Of a stretch of DNA of 42,745 nt, positions 10,801-20,405 are shown piece after piece. How positions within the stretch are numbered: position 1 is the stretch's first letter; the number at the start of each line of letters is the position of its first letter. The notes under the pieces were generated by a model. It was not told where the DNA came from. It searched no databases and saw only the letters and a list, made by a program, of their open reading frames with translations. The translations under genes and the position numbers were made by a program. Source of the stretch: Irineochytrium annulatum (Eukaryota > Chytridiomycota > Chytridiomycetes > Chytridiales > Chytridiaceae); assembly GCA_027600665.1 (NCBI GenBank), contig JADGJL010000104.1:1-42745 (forward strand), given 5' to 3'.

Positions 10801-12088
10801 GTCGGCCCGGTCTACAAAGCTCGTCCACGTCTCGACGTTCGCGATGCCGTCGAGGGTGAACACGTGCGAGTCGACGAACGGTAGGACGACGGTTGCAAGC
10901 AACGTGTCGGCCAGCCGGTCCGCGACCGCCCTGACGCGGCCCATATTGTCAACGATGGCGCCATCGTTGATCGTAGCCGCGACAGAGAAGAGGAGCTTCG
11001 GCCGGATCTGACCGAACCGATCGACAACGGCGTTGGGGCCCAGATCGGGCGAGGAGGAGGACCAGATGGCGCCGATGGACGCGGCGGCGAGCATGAGTGC
11101 GACGGCCTCAGAGCAATTGGGGAGGTAGGCGGCGATAGTGTCGCCAGCTTTAATGCCCATGGAGCGGAAGGAGGAGGCCAGTATGCGCACCTGGCTGTAG
11201 AGCTGGTTGTAGGTGAACTCGCGGTCGAAGCCGTTCTCGTTTGCGGTAACGATGGCGACGCGGTCGTCACGGTAACACCTTTTTGTATAATAGCGTTAAT
11301 TTCACGCGTTGTGAGGAAAGGAAAAGTCAGCGCACTTACAGCAAGTTCTCTGCAAAGTTCAACCTCGCGCCCAAGAACCACTTGGGCACGTCCTCCATCC
11401 TCTTGCCCTTCTCCAGCACCTCCCTCCACGGCTCGCTGCTCACGATGCCAGTGTACGTCCACACGGCGGACCAGAATGCCTCCAGCTCCGTGATGCTCCA
11501 CTCGTACAGGTCGTCATACCCCCGCAGCTGCAGCGACGGATGCATCGCGTTGACGAGCGCAATGAAGGCCGCGATGCCGTTCAACCCGGTGACGGCCACG
11601 GGGCGACGCGTGGGTCGACGCTTGGCTAACGGGGACGCGGGCCGTGCGTTGATGAACTCGAGTGTGGATGGGGTCGGGGACGCGGTCTTGAGCCTCTCCG
11701 GGCCCGAGTAGGACTCGCGGAGCGTGTGGGCGCTGAGGGTGGTCGAGGAGCGGGAGGAGATCGAGGCGGGCTTCGCGGCAAGGCGAGCAGGAGTGACAAT
11801 CCAGCTTGGCGCCTGGCTCGAGGAGGCGCTGAGGCCGTCGACGGAAGAGGTGGACGAGGTGCGCGACTGCATGGAGGAGAATGACGACGACGTCCGGAGC
11901 GTGTGAGTGGCGGCCGCCGAGCGCTGACGGGACTTGAAAAAGGACAGCTGGAGGGACTTCATGGTGCCGGGCGTCGGCCGTTGTGAGGCCGCCGAGTTCA
12001 CCGAAGCGGTTGAGTCAGCATACAGCGAGTCGTTCCACGCTCCCGCCGCCCTCCTTGAGGCGGCGTCGGCATCCGGGAAGAGAACCAT
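7823..12088 (-). CDS. Acetoacetyl-CoA synthetase / carrier domain / condensation-like domain fusion
   Basis: Four exons on the minus strand: 12088-11340, 11278-9721, 9659-9166, 9107-7823; introns of 61, 61 and 58 nt; 1361 residues. Residues 1-about 140 are Ser/Thr/Ala-rich and probably disordered. Residues about 140-845 are a complete acetoacetyl-CoA synthetase-type adenylation enzyme: N-terminal signature YEWSITELEAFW (195-206), ARLNFAENLL (241-250), P-loop YSSGTTGK (429-436), and the C-terminal IPYTHTGKKVE with expected catalytic Lys775. AACS enzymes normally end soon after this. Here follows a carrier-type domain, about 820-895, with FLSAGLNSIHS and candidate phosphopantetheine Ser856, then a condensation-superfamily domain (about 935-1361) with RLTRAMKDLHAVHRIL and VNHAVFDALS (His1070, Asp1074). 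Inferred role: activate a short acyl group, load it on the carrier and transfer it to an acceptor. The substrate is unknown. Confidence 0.88.
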
Positions 12089-13108
12089 GGCTACTGCTGG
12101 CTTCTGCTGCTGATGCGGTTCGGGAGCTGTTGAAGGAGCCGGTGATGAATCAGGCTGGCCCGAGGTGAGACGTCGACGTCAGAATGGGATCAGGGGCCGT
12201 CGAAGCGGGAGCAGGGTCGCGGGGTCGCGGGGTAACGGGTCGAATGGTCGCTTGGCGCCGCGAGCGTGGGGTGCGTTGGGCACTGCGGCCGGGAGCAGGA
12301 GCAGGGAGCAGGAGCAGCGAGGGAGTGGCAGCTCCAAAGGGCGGCACGGTCAAAAAAACACGACCTCGTCTCCTTTGCAAAACTTGCTTGAAGGCTAGGA
12401 TATTCAGCACCGAGGCTGGGGTTGCAAGCCCGGTCGGGTCGGGCGGGTGCGGTGCGGGCTTAGTCGCCCCCCCCCCGCGTTCCTGGCCTGACAGGTCCTG
12501 GCGACGATGTCCCCGGCGAGTGCGAGTTGCAAACGAGACTGACGAACACGTGCAACGAACGATGGCGCGCCCTGGCCTTCGCTCGTAATCGGTGCAACTG
12601 ATGAATGCTCGCCGCGCGATGGCGAAAGGACTTTTGTTGCGGAAAACGCGGAAACTCCTCAGACGTGTTGATAAATGGCGTTCACTTTGCTCAGGAGGGT
12701 GGCGCTATTTGTTGGCCTTTGTGTTAGTACTTTGCACAGCCCTTCTCGGTGCACGCACGCCAGCAGCAAAGTGGCGCGGTGAAAGGGGTTAGTCGTAAAC
12801 GTCAGCGCCCCCACGAACAATTAAAGCGCTGCAGACCTGATCCTGGTTAGTTAGTTGTTGCTTGCTCCATCGTTATCGTATCAACTATACAAGGGCCAAA
12901 GGAGCAACTACGGAGATTCCAGTCGCCGCCAAAAATATTCTCCCTCAAAGTACGATGCATTGTTGTTGTGTAATGAGACCATCAATTACCAACTGCATTA
13001 TTACTGAATATTATAATAGAAAAAGAGATCAACTGTCCTGTTTCCTTTAGCACGCTACCCCATGAATGCTGCTACTCAGTCGGTTAAACCCGCCCGCTTG
13101 CCCAGTTT
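12089..13108. other. Intergenic: upstream region of the AACS fusion and 3' flank of URC1
   Basis: About 1.0 kb between two minus-strand genes. 12089-12600 is GC-rich with G/C runs (for example a C run near 12468-12475) and holds the presumed promoter of the fusion gene; the start codon at 12088 sits in the context gccATGg. 12800-13108 is more AT-rich. No convincing gene. Confidence 0.5.
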
Positions 13109-15178
13109 CTAATGGTTGATGTCGTCCCTGAGAAGAAAGTCGTAATTAGCATAGTTGGAGCCGAAAAAAAAAAAAAAAGGGGAGAAGAGGACATAAAAAC
13201 ACAAATAACTCACCAAGTTCTGCCCTTCACGTTGGCAAGGTCCATCGAGGACACGACCGCGGGCGACTTGCCGCTGAAGTAGCCCGACGCGATCTTAGCA
13301 TCGATTTCAACCTGCGAGTCCGGTGGCAGGCGCCCATCGGGGATGGCTATCCTCTCGAGGATCGGGATGCCGGATCCGACAATGGCATCGTATTTCTGCG
13401 AGGACAAGTGCGTCAGAGAGGGTTTGAAGCCACAAATACCAAAAGAACCCTCACCATGTTACTCATCGAAATCATCTTGTCGATCTTCTGCACCCCCAGC
13501 CAGTGGAGCACGTCCGGCATCGTCGCCTGAAACCTCATATCCTTGACGCCGGCCACGTTCTCGGTACGGAGGAAGTAGTTCTCGGCCGTGTCGCCGCCCT
13601 CGGCCCGCTTCCTGGCGTTGTAGACCAGGTACTTGGTGACCTCGCCGAGCGCCCTCCCCTCCTTCCTGAAGTAAACGATCAGGCCGGCGCCGCCCTCCTG
13701 CGCCGTGCGGACGCACTCCTCGATACCGTAAATAAGGTAGGGCCGGCACGTGCAGATGTCGGAGCCGAAGACGTCGGAACCTGTTCGCTCGAGTTTAGTC
13801 CATAGCATCAAGAAAAAACAAGACGCATTAATACCGTTGCACTCGTCGTGAACACGGACGGTAAGAACCTTCGACGGGTCGGAAATATAGTCCGGGTTAC
13901 CGAAGATGTAGATCGAAAGGCCACCAATCGGGGGAAGGAACACCTTCAAATCCGGTCCTAGCAAAACAGCGGGTCAACAATCTTAGTTACGTAAAAGAAC
14001 ATCCTAGAGGATACATACGGGTGATAAGCTCAGGGTACATGCCGCCGGTGTCCTCGAAAAGGGCGCGACGCAGGGTGGTCTCGTCAACGCCGAAACGCTG
14101 GGCAATCCCCGGAAGGTACCAAACGGGCTCAACAGCGCCCTTCGTTACCATCAGGTCCCCAGCTTCGTTGACAACGACCTTCCCATCCACCTTGATTCTC
14201 CCGCTCCTGACCTCGGTCTCGATCTCGATCAGCTTCATGTGCGCCTTAGTGATGGCGATGGTCGGTCGGATGTCAATCGTCTCATTGATGTACTTGCTGT
14301 ACACGTCGGCTACAGCGTGTCCCCAAGGGTCCATCGATACGATCTTCGTCGGGTCGCCCCAGGCCGGGTGCGGCCCGATCTTGACGACGGGTTCCGTATT
14401 ACGGAGGTTCGGCCTGTGTCCCGGCTCGAGCTGACGAATCGCGATAGCCAGGGCGCGGTAGACCGAGTAGGAGCCACCGTGGGCACCGATGGCGTTCCGG
14501 ACCTTGATAGAGGACTTGGCACGCGAGGCCACGATGGGTCCGCGGAGGGCAGGGTCATGGTGGCCCCAGACGAGTGGGATGGGGCTGACGCCGACCTGGC
14601 CCGGGTAGGTCGTGAGGACGATGCGGTGGTTGTAGAGAGGCTGGACGAGGCTGCTTGAAAGCGAGCGGGACTGCGACAGAGAGAGGTTCGAGTGGCTGCC
14701 GTACGAGTGCGGGGCCGGGCTCTTGGCGCGGGAAGAGACCGACTCGACATCCGAGTCGGACTCCTCGTGACCATTCTCGTTAACCTTCGCATCTGTCGAG
14801 AAGAAAAAAACCAGCGAGCAGAATGATCAGAAACTCGCGCATAGAGCAATCAAGCAGAGACGCTCACCACTCGCGTAAATTCTGTAAGAGCTCTTCTTCT
14901 TCGGGCGAGGAGGGCCGTCGGGTGGCAACATCCCAGCATCCGTGGCCGAGCTCAGGAGCATGCGCTCCTGGGAAGCGGCCAACCCGCTGATGGCCTCCTT
15001 GTTCTGTTGCTGGTAGGTCTCGACCTGCATGCAAGAGCTGGGTAAGCATTACTCCGCACCGGACCTGCATGCACTGCCGGGCAACTCTCTTCCAAACCTT
15101 GGTCAGGATCGCCTGCTGATCGGACTTGAGAGACTGGACGGCGGCCAGGATCGCGTTCAACTTGGCGGCGTCCTCCAT
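13109..15178 (-). CDS. URC1: URC1, GTP cyclohydrolase II-like enzyme of uracil catabolism
   Basis: Seven exons on the minus strand: 15178-15098, 15024-14868, 14792-14019, 13957-13835, 13780-13455, 13395-13214, 13127-13109; 553 residues. The last intron's donor overlaps an in-frame TGA, so the protein ends ...WDDINH rather than ...RTW. Residues 1-about 134 are an extension with a coiled-coil-like start and a Ser-rich linker. The GTP_CH_N domain follows (IVLTTYPGQVGVSPIPLVWG from about 137), then the GTP cyclohydrolase II core. The zinc cysteines are kept: RVHDEC (Cys377) and SDICTC (Cys388, Cys390), then YFRKEGRALGEV in place of the riboflavin-enzyme motif. In Lachancea kluyveri URC1 is needed for uracil catabolism rather than riboflavin synthesis. 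It is head to head with uracil phosphoribosyltransferase, which acts first in that route, and this supports the URC1 call over RIB1. Confidence 0.9.
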
Positions 15179-15509
15179 TGTGTTCAACGTTCGACGAAGG
15201 CTCAAGGTCTGGGGCGACGGGATTCAGTCAGAAATCGGGCCCGAGTGCTTTGCGGGAGTTCGTCGAAGGGGGGGGCAGTTTGCATGCTAACCGGTCCGCT
15301 GGGTCCAATGTACTGCAATAGGCGGTACGCGGTGCAAACGGGGTCTGTACTTCCGGGCGCTAACGTTAACGCGGTCCCCAGTCGGAAGGCCTCCGTGCAA
15401 AGTTGATCCTTTTGATTCTGAGCTTCGACGTCCGAGCTCGCTGCGCACTTGGAAGTCGTTATCACCCCTCAACAGCTGCCCGGCTCCCGACAACGGACCC
15501 TCGCACGCC
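15179..15509. promoter_or_regulatory. Divergent URC1/UPRT promoter with a palindrome
   Basis: 331 bp separate the start codons of URC1 (-) and uracil phosphoribosyltransferase (+), so both promoters must lie here. At 15357-15372 is a 16-bp near-perfect inverted repeat, GCGCTAAC/GTTAACGC, with one mismatched pair. A GATA-type core (TTATC) lies near 15459. These are candidate sites for joint control; no factor is identified. Confidence 0.55.
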
Positions 15510-16630
15510 ATGGCCAACCTCGACAACGTCACCGTCGTCCAACGTAAGCCGTCTTTTGCGGCCGCTGAAGGCGCCTTTTGCCATAGTTGCTGGTTGTTGG
15601 GCGTGCTGCTCGCGGCTTCCCTTGCGTCGTTCTTACCCTTTTCGTCTTTCTTTGCGTCCCCAGATCCTCTCGTCCGCCATAAAATCAGCCTGCTCCGGGA
15701 CCAACGCGTTAAGCCCAAGCAATGGAGGGAGCTCGTGAACGAGATTGGCCAGATCATCGGCGTCCAAGTTACGGCCGACTTTGATCTGATCGAGACGAAG
15801 GATGTACGTTGGCGCGCGGTGTTGATCCGCTCTTTTTGCGTTGGGAGACGCGAACTTACTTCCACATGCTTTCGCCCAGCTGACGACGCCGACCGGGGGC
15901 ACGTACAAAGGCCTGAAGATCAAGGACAAGGTTGGGCTCTTTCCGATCATGCGGGCGGGGTTGGGCATGGTGGACCGTACGTTACCGATTGCTTATCGCC
16001 CATGTTACTGGGTTTGTTTTTTAATTGAGTCTACTTCCCCGTGATCAAACAGCTTTCTTGCACCTTCTTCCGGCCGCGAGAGTGCACCACTTGGGTCTTT
16101 ACAGGGAGAAGGTTGGTCAGGGCTGGCCATGATGATTCTTTACGTGATGTTCATAAAATTTCTTACTAGGCGACACTTCTGCCCGTTGAATACTACAACA
16201 AGCTTCCGAACGAGTGCACGATCGACGTCGGCATCATCCTTGACCCGATGGTGGCGACCGGTGGGACAGCTGTCGCGGCGATCAACATGTTGAAGGACTG
16301 GGGCCTGAAGAAGATCCGGCTCGCCGCCGTCATCGGATCCGACTTCGGTATTAGGGCCGTGCAAGAGGCTCACCCAGACGTGGAGATATTTGTTGGGGCC
16401 GTGGATGAAGTGCTGAACGACTCGGGTTACATTCTGCCGGGTTGCGGGGACAGGTTCGTCACCTTGCTCCATCTTGCTGTGTTATTCGAATTCTTTTTTT
16501 TTTTTTTTTTTTTTTTTTTACCTGTTTTCTTTCATTTTCACGATTCTAACCGCTGTTCGATTTGCCTGTTCTGCTCTCGAAATCTTTTTCGATATTCAGT
16601 GGTGACAGGTTGTTCAAGACATTTCATTGA
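15510..16630 (+). CDS. FUR1: Uracil phosphoribosyltransferase
   Basis: Six exons: 15510-15543, 15664-15803, 15880-15976, 16053-16111, 16170-16453, 16609-16630; 211 residues, close to the usual ~216 of yeast Fur1. It makes UMP from uracil and PRPP. Visible landmarks are LVRHKISLLRD, FPIMRAGLGMVD (about 80-90), VHHLGLYREKATLLPVEYYN, the PRPP loop DPMVATGGTA (135-144), the uracil-binding region GYILPGCGDR and the end LFKTFH. The last intron (16454-16608) carries a 26-T run. In URC-pathway fungi the equivalent gene is URC6 and feeds the catabolic route. The head-to-head arrangement with URC1 suggests co-expression. The KAT-like gene follows on the same strand 166 bp downstream. Confidence 0.95.
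16494..16519 (+). repeat. Poly-T tract, 26 nt, in UPRT intron 5
   Basis: Uninterrupted T run between donor and acceptor of the last UPRT intron. It is likely length-variable and a sequencing-error hotspot. Shorter runs occur at 113-129 (17 T, UTP13 intron) and in the last URC1 intron near 13165-13178 (A on the plus strand). Confidence 0.9.
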
Positions 16631-16796
16631 AGGGACGCAAGGGTAATTTCGACATGAAGAACCTCTATAATAAGGAAGCCGAGCGTGCCAATAGTAAGAG
16701 CACGCCGCAAATTAGTGAAAGCATCATCCTATACATTGAATTCAGTTCGTCATTTCAGTTGTTAGTGGAATTGACGACGACCCAACTGTATGCAGG

Positions 16797-18556
16797 ATGT
16801 CGCCATCTCTCTTGCAACGAGCACTTTTCACACCATTCCAACACACCCGAGGGATGGCCGTGAGCGTTATCTCATCCAAGGTGAGCCAATCGTCGCCGCT
16901 CTGATCGTCGTCGCTGATCCTTCCTCGACTCGCTATCTGCAAAGGCCGCCAAAGTGAGTTTGCTGCATGACAGGTTGCGCTCCCTTCGCTGACGTAGTCC
17001 TGACAGCGCCTGGACTCCCTTGACAAGGCCGGCACTGTCTTCTCGGAGTTCACGGGCCTCGCCATCAAGCACAATGCCGTGAACCTCGGCCAGGTGGGCG
17101 TGTGGTCGCCAGTTCTCTTCAAGGACCCTTTTGCTGACTCCCTGACAGGGCTTCCCGACGCTCCCGGTCCCCGAGTTCATCCGTGGCGCGGCTTCGAAGG
17201 CCATTGCGAATGTTAACCCGCTGCATCAGTACACGCGTTCGGAGGGTCACCCGAGGCTCGTAAAAGGTTAGCTTACTTTCACGGGTGAAGGTGTTACGCT
17301 GACATGTAAACGTCACTTCGCTCTGCTTAGCGCTCTCGAAGTTCTATGCGGACAAGCTTGGCAAGGAGGTTAACCCGATGACGGAGATTATCACGACCGT
17401 CGGGGCCACAGAGGCGTGAGTATTCGTGCAAGTCCCGGAAAGACGCATGCCCTGCTAACCGTTCAACAGAATCTACAGCACCATTCAAGCCTTTGTGAAC
17501 CCGGGCGACGAAGTAATCCTCATGCAACCCTTCTACGACTCGTACCCTGCCTCCGTGACACTCGCCGGCGGCACTCCCGTGATTGTGACTCTGGCGCCCG
17601 GTGAGGTGTCGGCCACATCGGACGACTGGCGGCTGGATCTGGCCGAGCTCCGGCGCGCGGTGAAGCCCGGCAAGACGAAGATGATTTTCGTCAACAACCC
17701 GCACAACCCCGTGGGTAAGGTGTGGAGGAGGGAGGAGCTGGAGGGGATTGCGAATATTGCGAGGGAGTTTGATTTGATCGTTGTCGCGGATGAGGTTTAT
17801 GAGACGCTAGTGTACACTGATTCGCCGACGCCTATGATCAAGTTCGGTGAGCAGCGCCTTTTCTGTTTGACCACCCCCAAGCAGAGTTCTGATTCCTTTT
17901 TGAACAGCGAGTTTGCCGGGGATGTATGAGAGGACTATCACGCTGGGCTCGATTGGGAAGATGTTTGGCGTTACGGGGTGGAAGATTGGGTGGTGCATCG
18001 CCCCGCCGGAAATCACGCGCTCTATCTGGATGGTTCACCAGTTCCTGCCATTCTCGGTAGTTACACCCCTTCAGGTAACAAATGTGTTTTTTTTTTACTT
18101 TTTCTTTGCTTGACTATCGCCTTGAACACGAATATTCATGTGGTTATCTAGGAAGCGGCCGCCCAGGCCCTCGAAGAGGCCATGGCGTCCGATTACTTCG
18201 AGCAGACGCGCAACACGTACGAGTCCCTCCGGAACAACCTCCACGCGCTCCTATTAAAGAACGGCCTCCGCCCGACGATGCCGCACGGCGGCTACTTCGT
18301 CATGGCCGACACGACGTCGCTGGAGCCGCTCCTCCCTGCCATCGCTGCGGGATCGGACGTTAGGAGGGACTTTAGGGTCTGCCGGTTCCTCACAACTGAG
18401 GTCGGCGTCACGCCCATCCCCCCGTCGGCGTTCTACGAACGGAAACCGGGGGCCGGTGGGGACGTGCCCGGACGGTTCGCGCGTTTCGCGTTTTGCAAGG
18501 CTCAGGACCTGTTGGACAACGCGTCGGACCGGTTTGCTGCTTACTTCAAGAAGTAA
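16797..18556 (+). CDS. BNA3: Class-I PLP aminotransferase, kynurenine aminotransferase-like
   Basis: Eight exons: 16797-16880, 16945-16953, 17007-17093, 17149-17266, 17331-17415, 17470-17846, 17908-18074, 18152-18556; 443 residues. Fold-type-I landmarks in order: HNAVNLGQGFPTLPVPEF, the cofactor-anchoring GATEAIYSTIQAF, substrate segment NNPHNPVGKVWRREEL, DEVYETLVY, and the PLP lysine motif SIGKMFGVTGWKIGW (Lys271), with a C-terminal RFAFCK. This is the kynurenine/glutamine transaminase branch (Bna3, CCBL), which turns kynurenine into kynurenate and uses several amino and oxo acids. The N-terminus MSPSLLQRALFTPFQHTRG is Arg/hydroxyl-rich and acid-free, like a mitochondrial presequence, with a second possible start at MAVSVISSK. 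A 9-nt exon (GCCGCCAAA) lies between two good introns of 64 and 53 nt; skipping it keeps the frame. Any link to uracil catabolism is only by position. Confidence 0.9.
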
Positions 18557-18725
18557 CGTGTAAGCATGCTGTTGTTATTCAGCTGGTAGTTGGACATCAT
18601 TTTACGATTTTACGACGGAATCCTTTTTCCTGCTTTTTAGATTATGGCTTTGCTCTCCACGGATGAATATGTTCAAAAATTAGTTGCAACTGCTCCCACT
18701 AATTTTATGTACCGCATCGCAACAT

Positions 18726-20112
18726 CTACCGCTTCTCCCGCTTGTCGGTCCGGTACGGCGAACCCCGGCCACCATGGCCGCTGTCGCGGTCCCGATCCCG
18801 AACCCCGCCGTCCTTGTCTCTCCGACTGTATTCCCTATCCCTGTCCCTACTCGGTGCCCCCCTGTCATCCCTCAACGGTCCTCCATTGCCATTCCGGCCC
18901 CTGTCCGCTTCGTGATAACGGTCGTTGCGCAATTTATCCCGCCCGCTGTTCCGATCCCTCCCACGATCACCACCGCCGCTGTCACGACTCCCACCATCCC
19001 GGTCTCGCTCGCGACTTGACCCGCGTCGACCGTCTGGTCGGTCGCTCTGGCTCCTGGCGTGCGGCTTTGCGCGCTCCGTGCTACCGTTACTGCCGCCGTT
19101 CGAAATATCGGGTCGCGCGCTACCAGCCCGTGGACGGTTACCTTTGCCGCCGCGCAGCGTTGCCAGGGTTGGATCGGCGCCTAGCCCGAGAAGATGAGGG
19201 CGGTTTTTCAACACAACTGGTGCGAGTGCTCTGAAAACGACCGAAACCTCAACGACCAGCCTCGAATACAACAATCGACGATGTAAATACCCAGACTGAT
19301 TCCTCCCGACAGTCCTCCCCTCCTCCCATCCCATTCCACGCAGGATGGCCGCACCAAAGTCGTCAATCGGCGTGTCCTCGTAATCCTCCAACGTAGACTC
19401 CGCGGGTCGGAGAGACACGTCCTTGTGGTACTTCTCAATAGGGTCCAAAATGTCCGCGAGCTCAGGCAGAGCGCCTTGCTGGAGCAAAGGGAGTATCTGC
19501 ACTTGCGGCGCAGTGGTTGGCTCCGACGTGCCTGTGAAATGAAGCACATGAGTGTTTGAGAACTGAACGAAGCGGAGCGGCACGACATACCATCAAGCAA
19601 GGCTGCTATTGCCTCCTCTTCCACGCTCCTATGCGGTGCATCCGGCCTGGCGCTCCCTGCTGACGGCCCCTGCTCCACAACAACGGTCCGCTTTTGCACC
19701 TGCAACCCCCACTGCGTCCGCTCCTCACCGTCCTTGTCGACGTTCGTCACAAACTTCAGGTCCTGCTTTACGGGCATTTGCGTCTTGGCGACCCCATTCT
19801 GGCGTAGTGGGATCACAAGCGGTTTCTTCTTGGCACCGGATCTTAATATCGCAAGGAGGACCCAAAAAATAACGGATAGAAGATGACAGGACGCCGTAAG
19901 CCTTTTGCGCGCCAAAGATTCCGCGGTCAGCGAAGAACATGTAACACGTACTCGGTGGAGAACTCGACGATCTCGGTTATTTGAAACTCCTCGTCCTCGG
20001 CGTCAGAATCGTCTCCATCTGCGAAGAAGCTTCAGGTGAGAAGATGAGTCGATTGCTCGCGGAGGACGCCGCGGGAGGGTGTCGCTCACGTACCGTTGAA
20101 TAGCTTTGACAT
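18726..20112 (-). CDS. SPP2: SPP2-type G-patch pre-mRNA splicing factor
   Basis: Five exons on the minus strand: 20112-20094, 20018-19952, 19841-19591, 19531-19297, 19230-18726; 358 residues. It begins MSKLF, then an acidic stretch, KKPLVIPLRQNG (the conserved Spp2/GPKOW lead-in), YEDTPIDDFGAAILRGMGW (G-patch core), GRTVGRNQALAPVVLKNRPH and LLGLGADP, and ends in a long R/D/S/G-rich tail. Spp2 and GPKOW activate the DEAH helicase Prp2 before the first splicing step; the G-patch is the contact. No KOW domains are seen, so this is closer to the fungal form than to human GPKOW, although the RD/RS-like tail resembles metazoan splicing factors. The 66-nt intron at 19231-19296 inside the G-patch region is a multiple of three with no stop. 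It is convergent with the aminotransferase gene, 169 bp between stops. Confidence 0.88.
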
Positions 20113-20405
20113 CTTGAAGAGATTCTCTGCACAGAAGTTGCGAAGTTCTTTTGAACGTGAGCTCTAACTACTACGCACTTCCTCCGTTCTGTTGCGACGT
20201 TATCATACAAATTAGCAGACTGTGAGCCAAACAATGACTGACTACTTCGCCAGGTTGCTAAAAGCCGTCGTGATAATACTTTTTTTGCACAATATATTAT
20301 TGCTGATCTTGATAATCTGGCACTTATTGACACTCCGTGACCGTGATATGATATTGATCACATAGGAGAAGTGCGGGACCGAAAGTTTGACGGAGGGACT
20401 CTGAA
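20113..20405. promoter_or_regulatory. Divergent promoter SPP2 / Tctex light chain
   Basis: 293 bp between two start codons. It is clearly more AT-rich than the flanking exons, with a T run and an ATATATTATT-like patch around 20280-20300. No specific operator is recognised. Confidence 0.45.

Noticed and set aside
15510..16630. Poly-T run in UPRT as a sign of a processed pseudogene or assembly error
   Set aside because: The run sits inside an intron with intact donor and acceptor, and all six exons are in frame.
19208..19915. Hydrophobic segment LLSVIFWVLLAILRSG upstream of KKPLVIPL in SPP2, resembling a membrane anchor
   Set aside because: It is translation of the 110-nt intron 19842-19951. 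A strong donor (gtacgt) and phase-2 acceptor join GDDSDAEDEEFQ...STE directly to SGAKKKPLVIPL.
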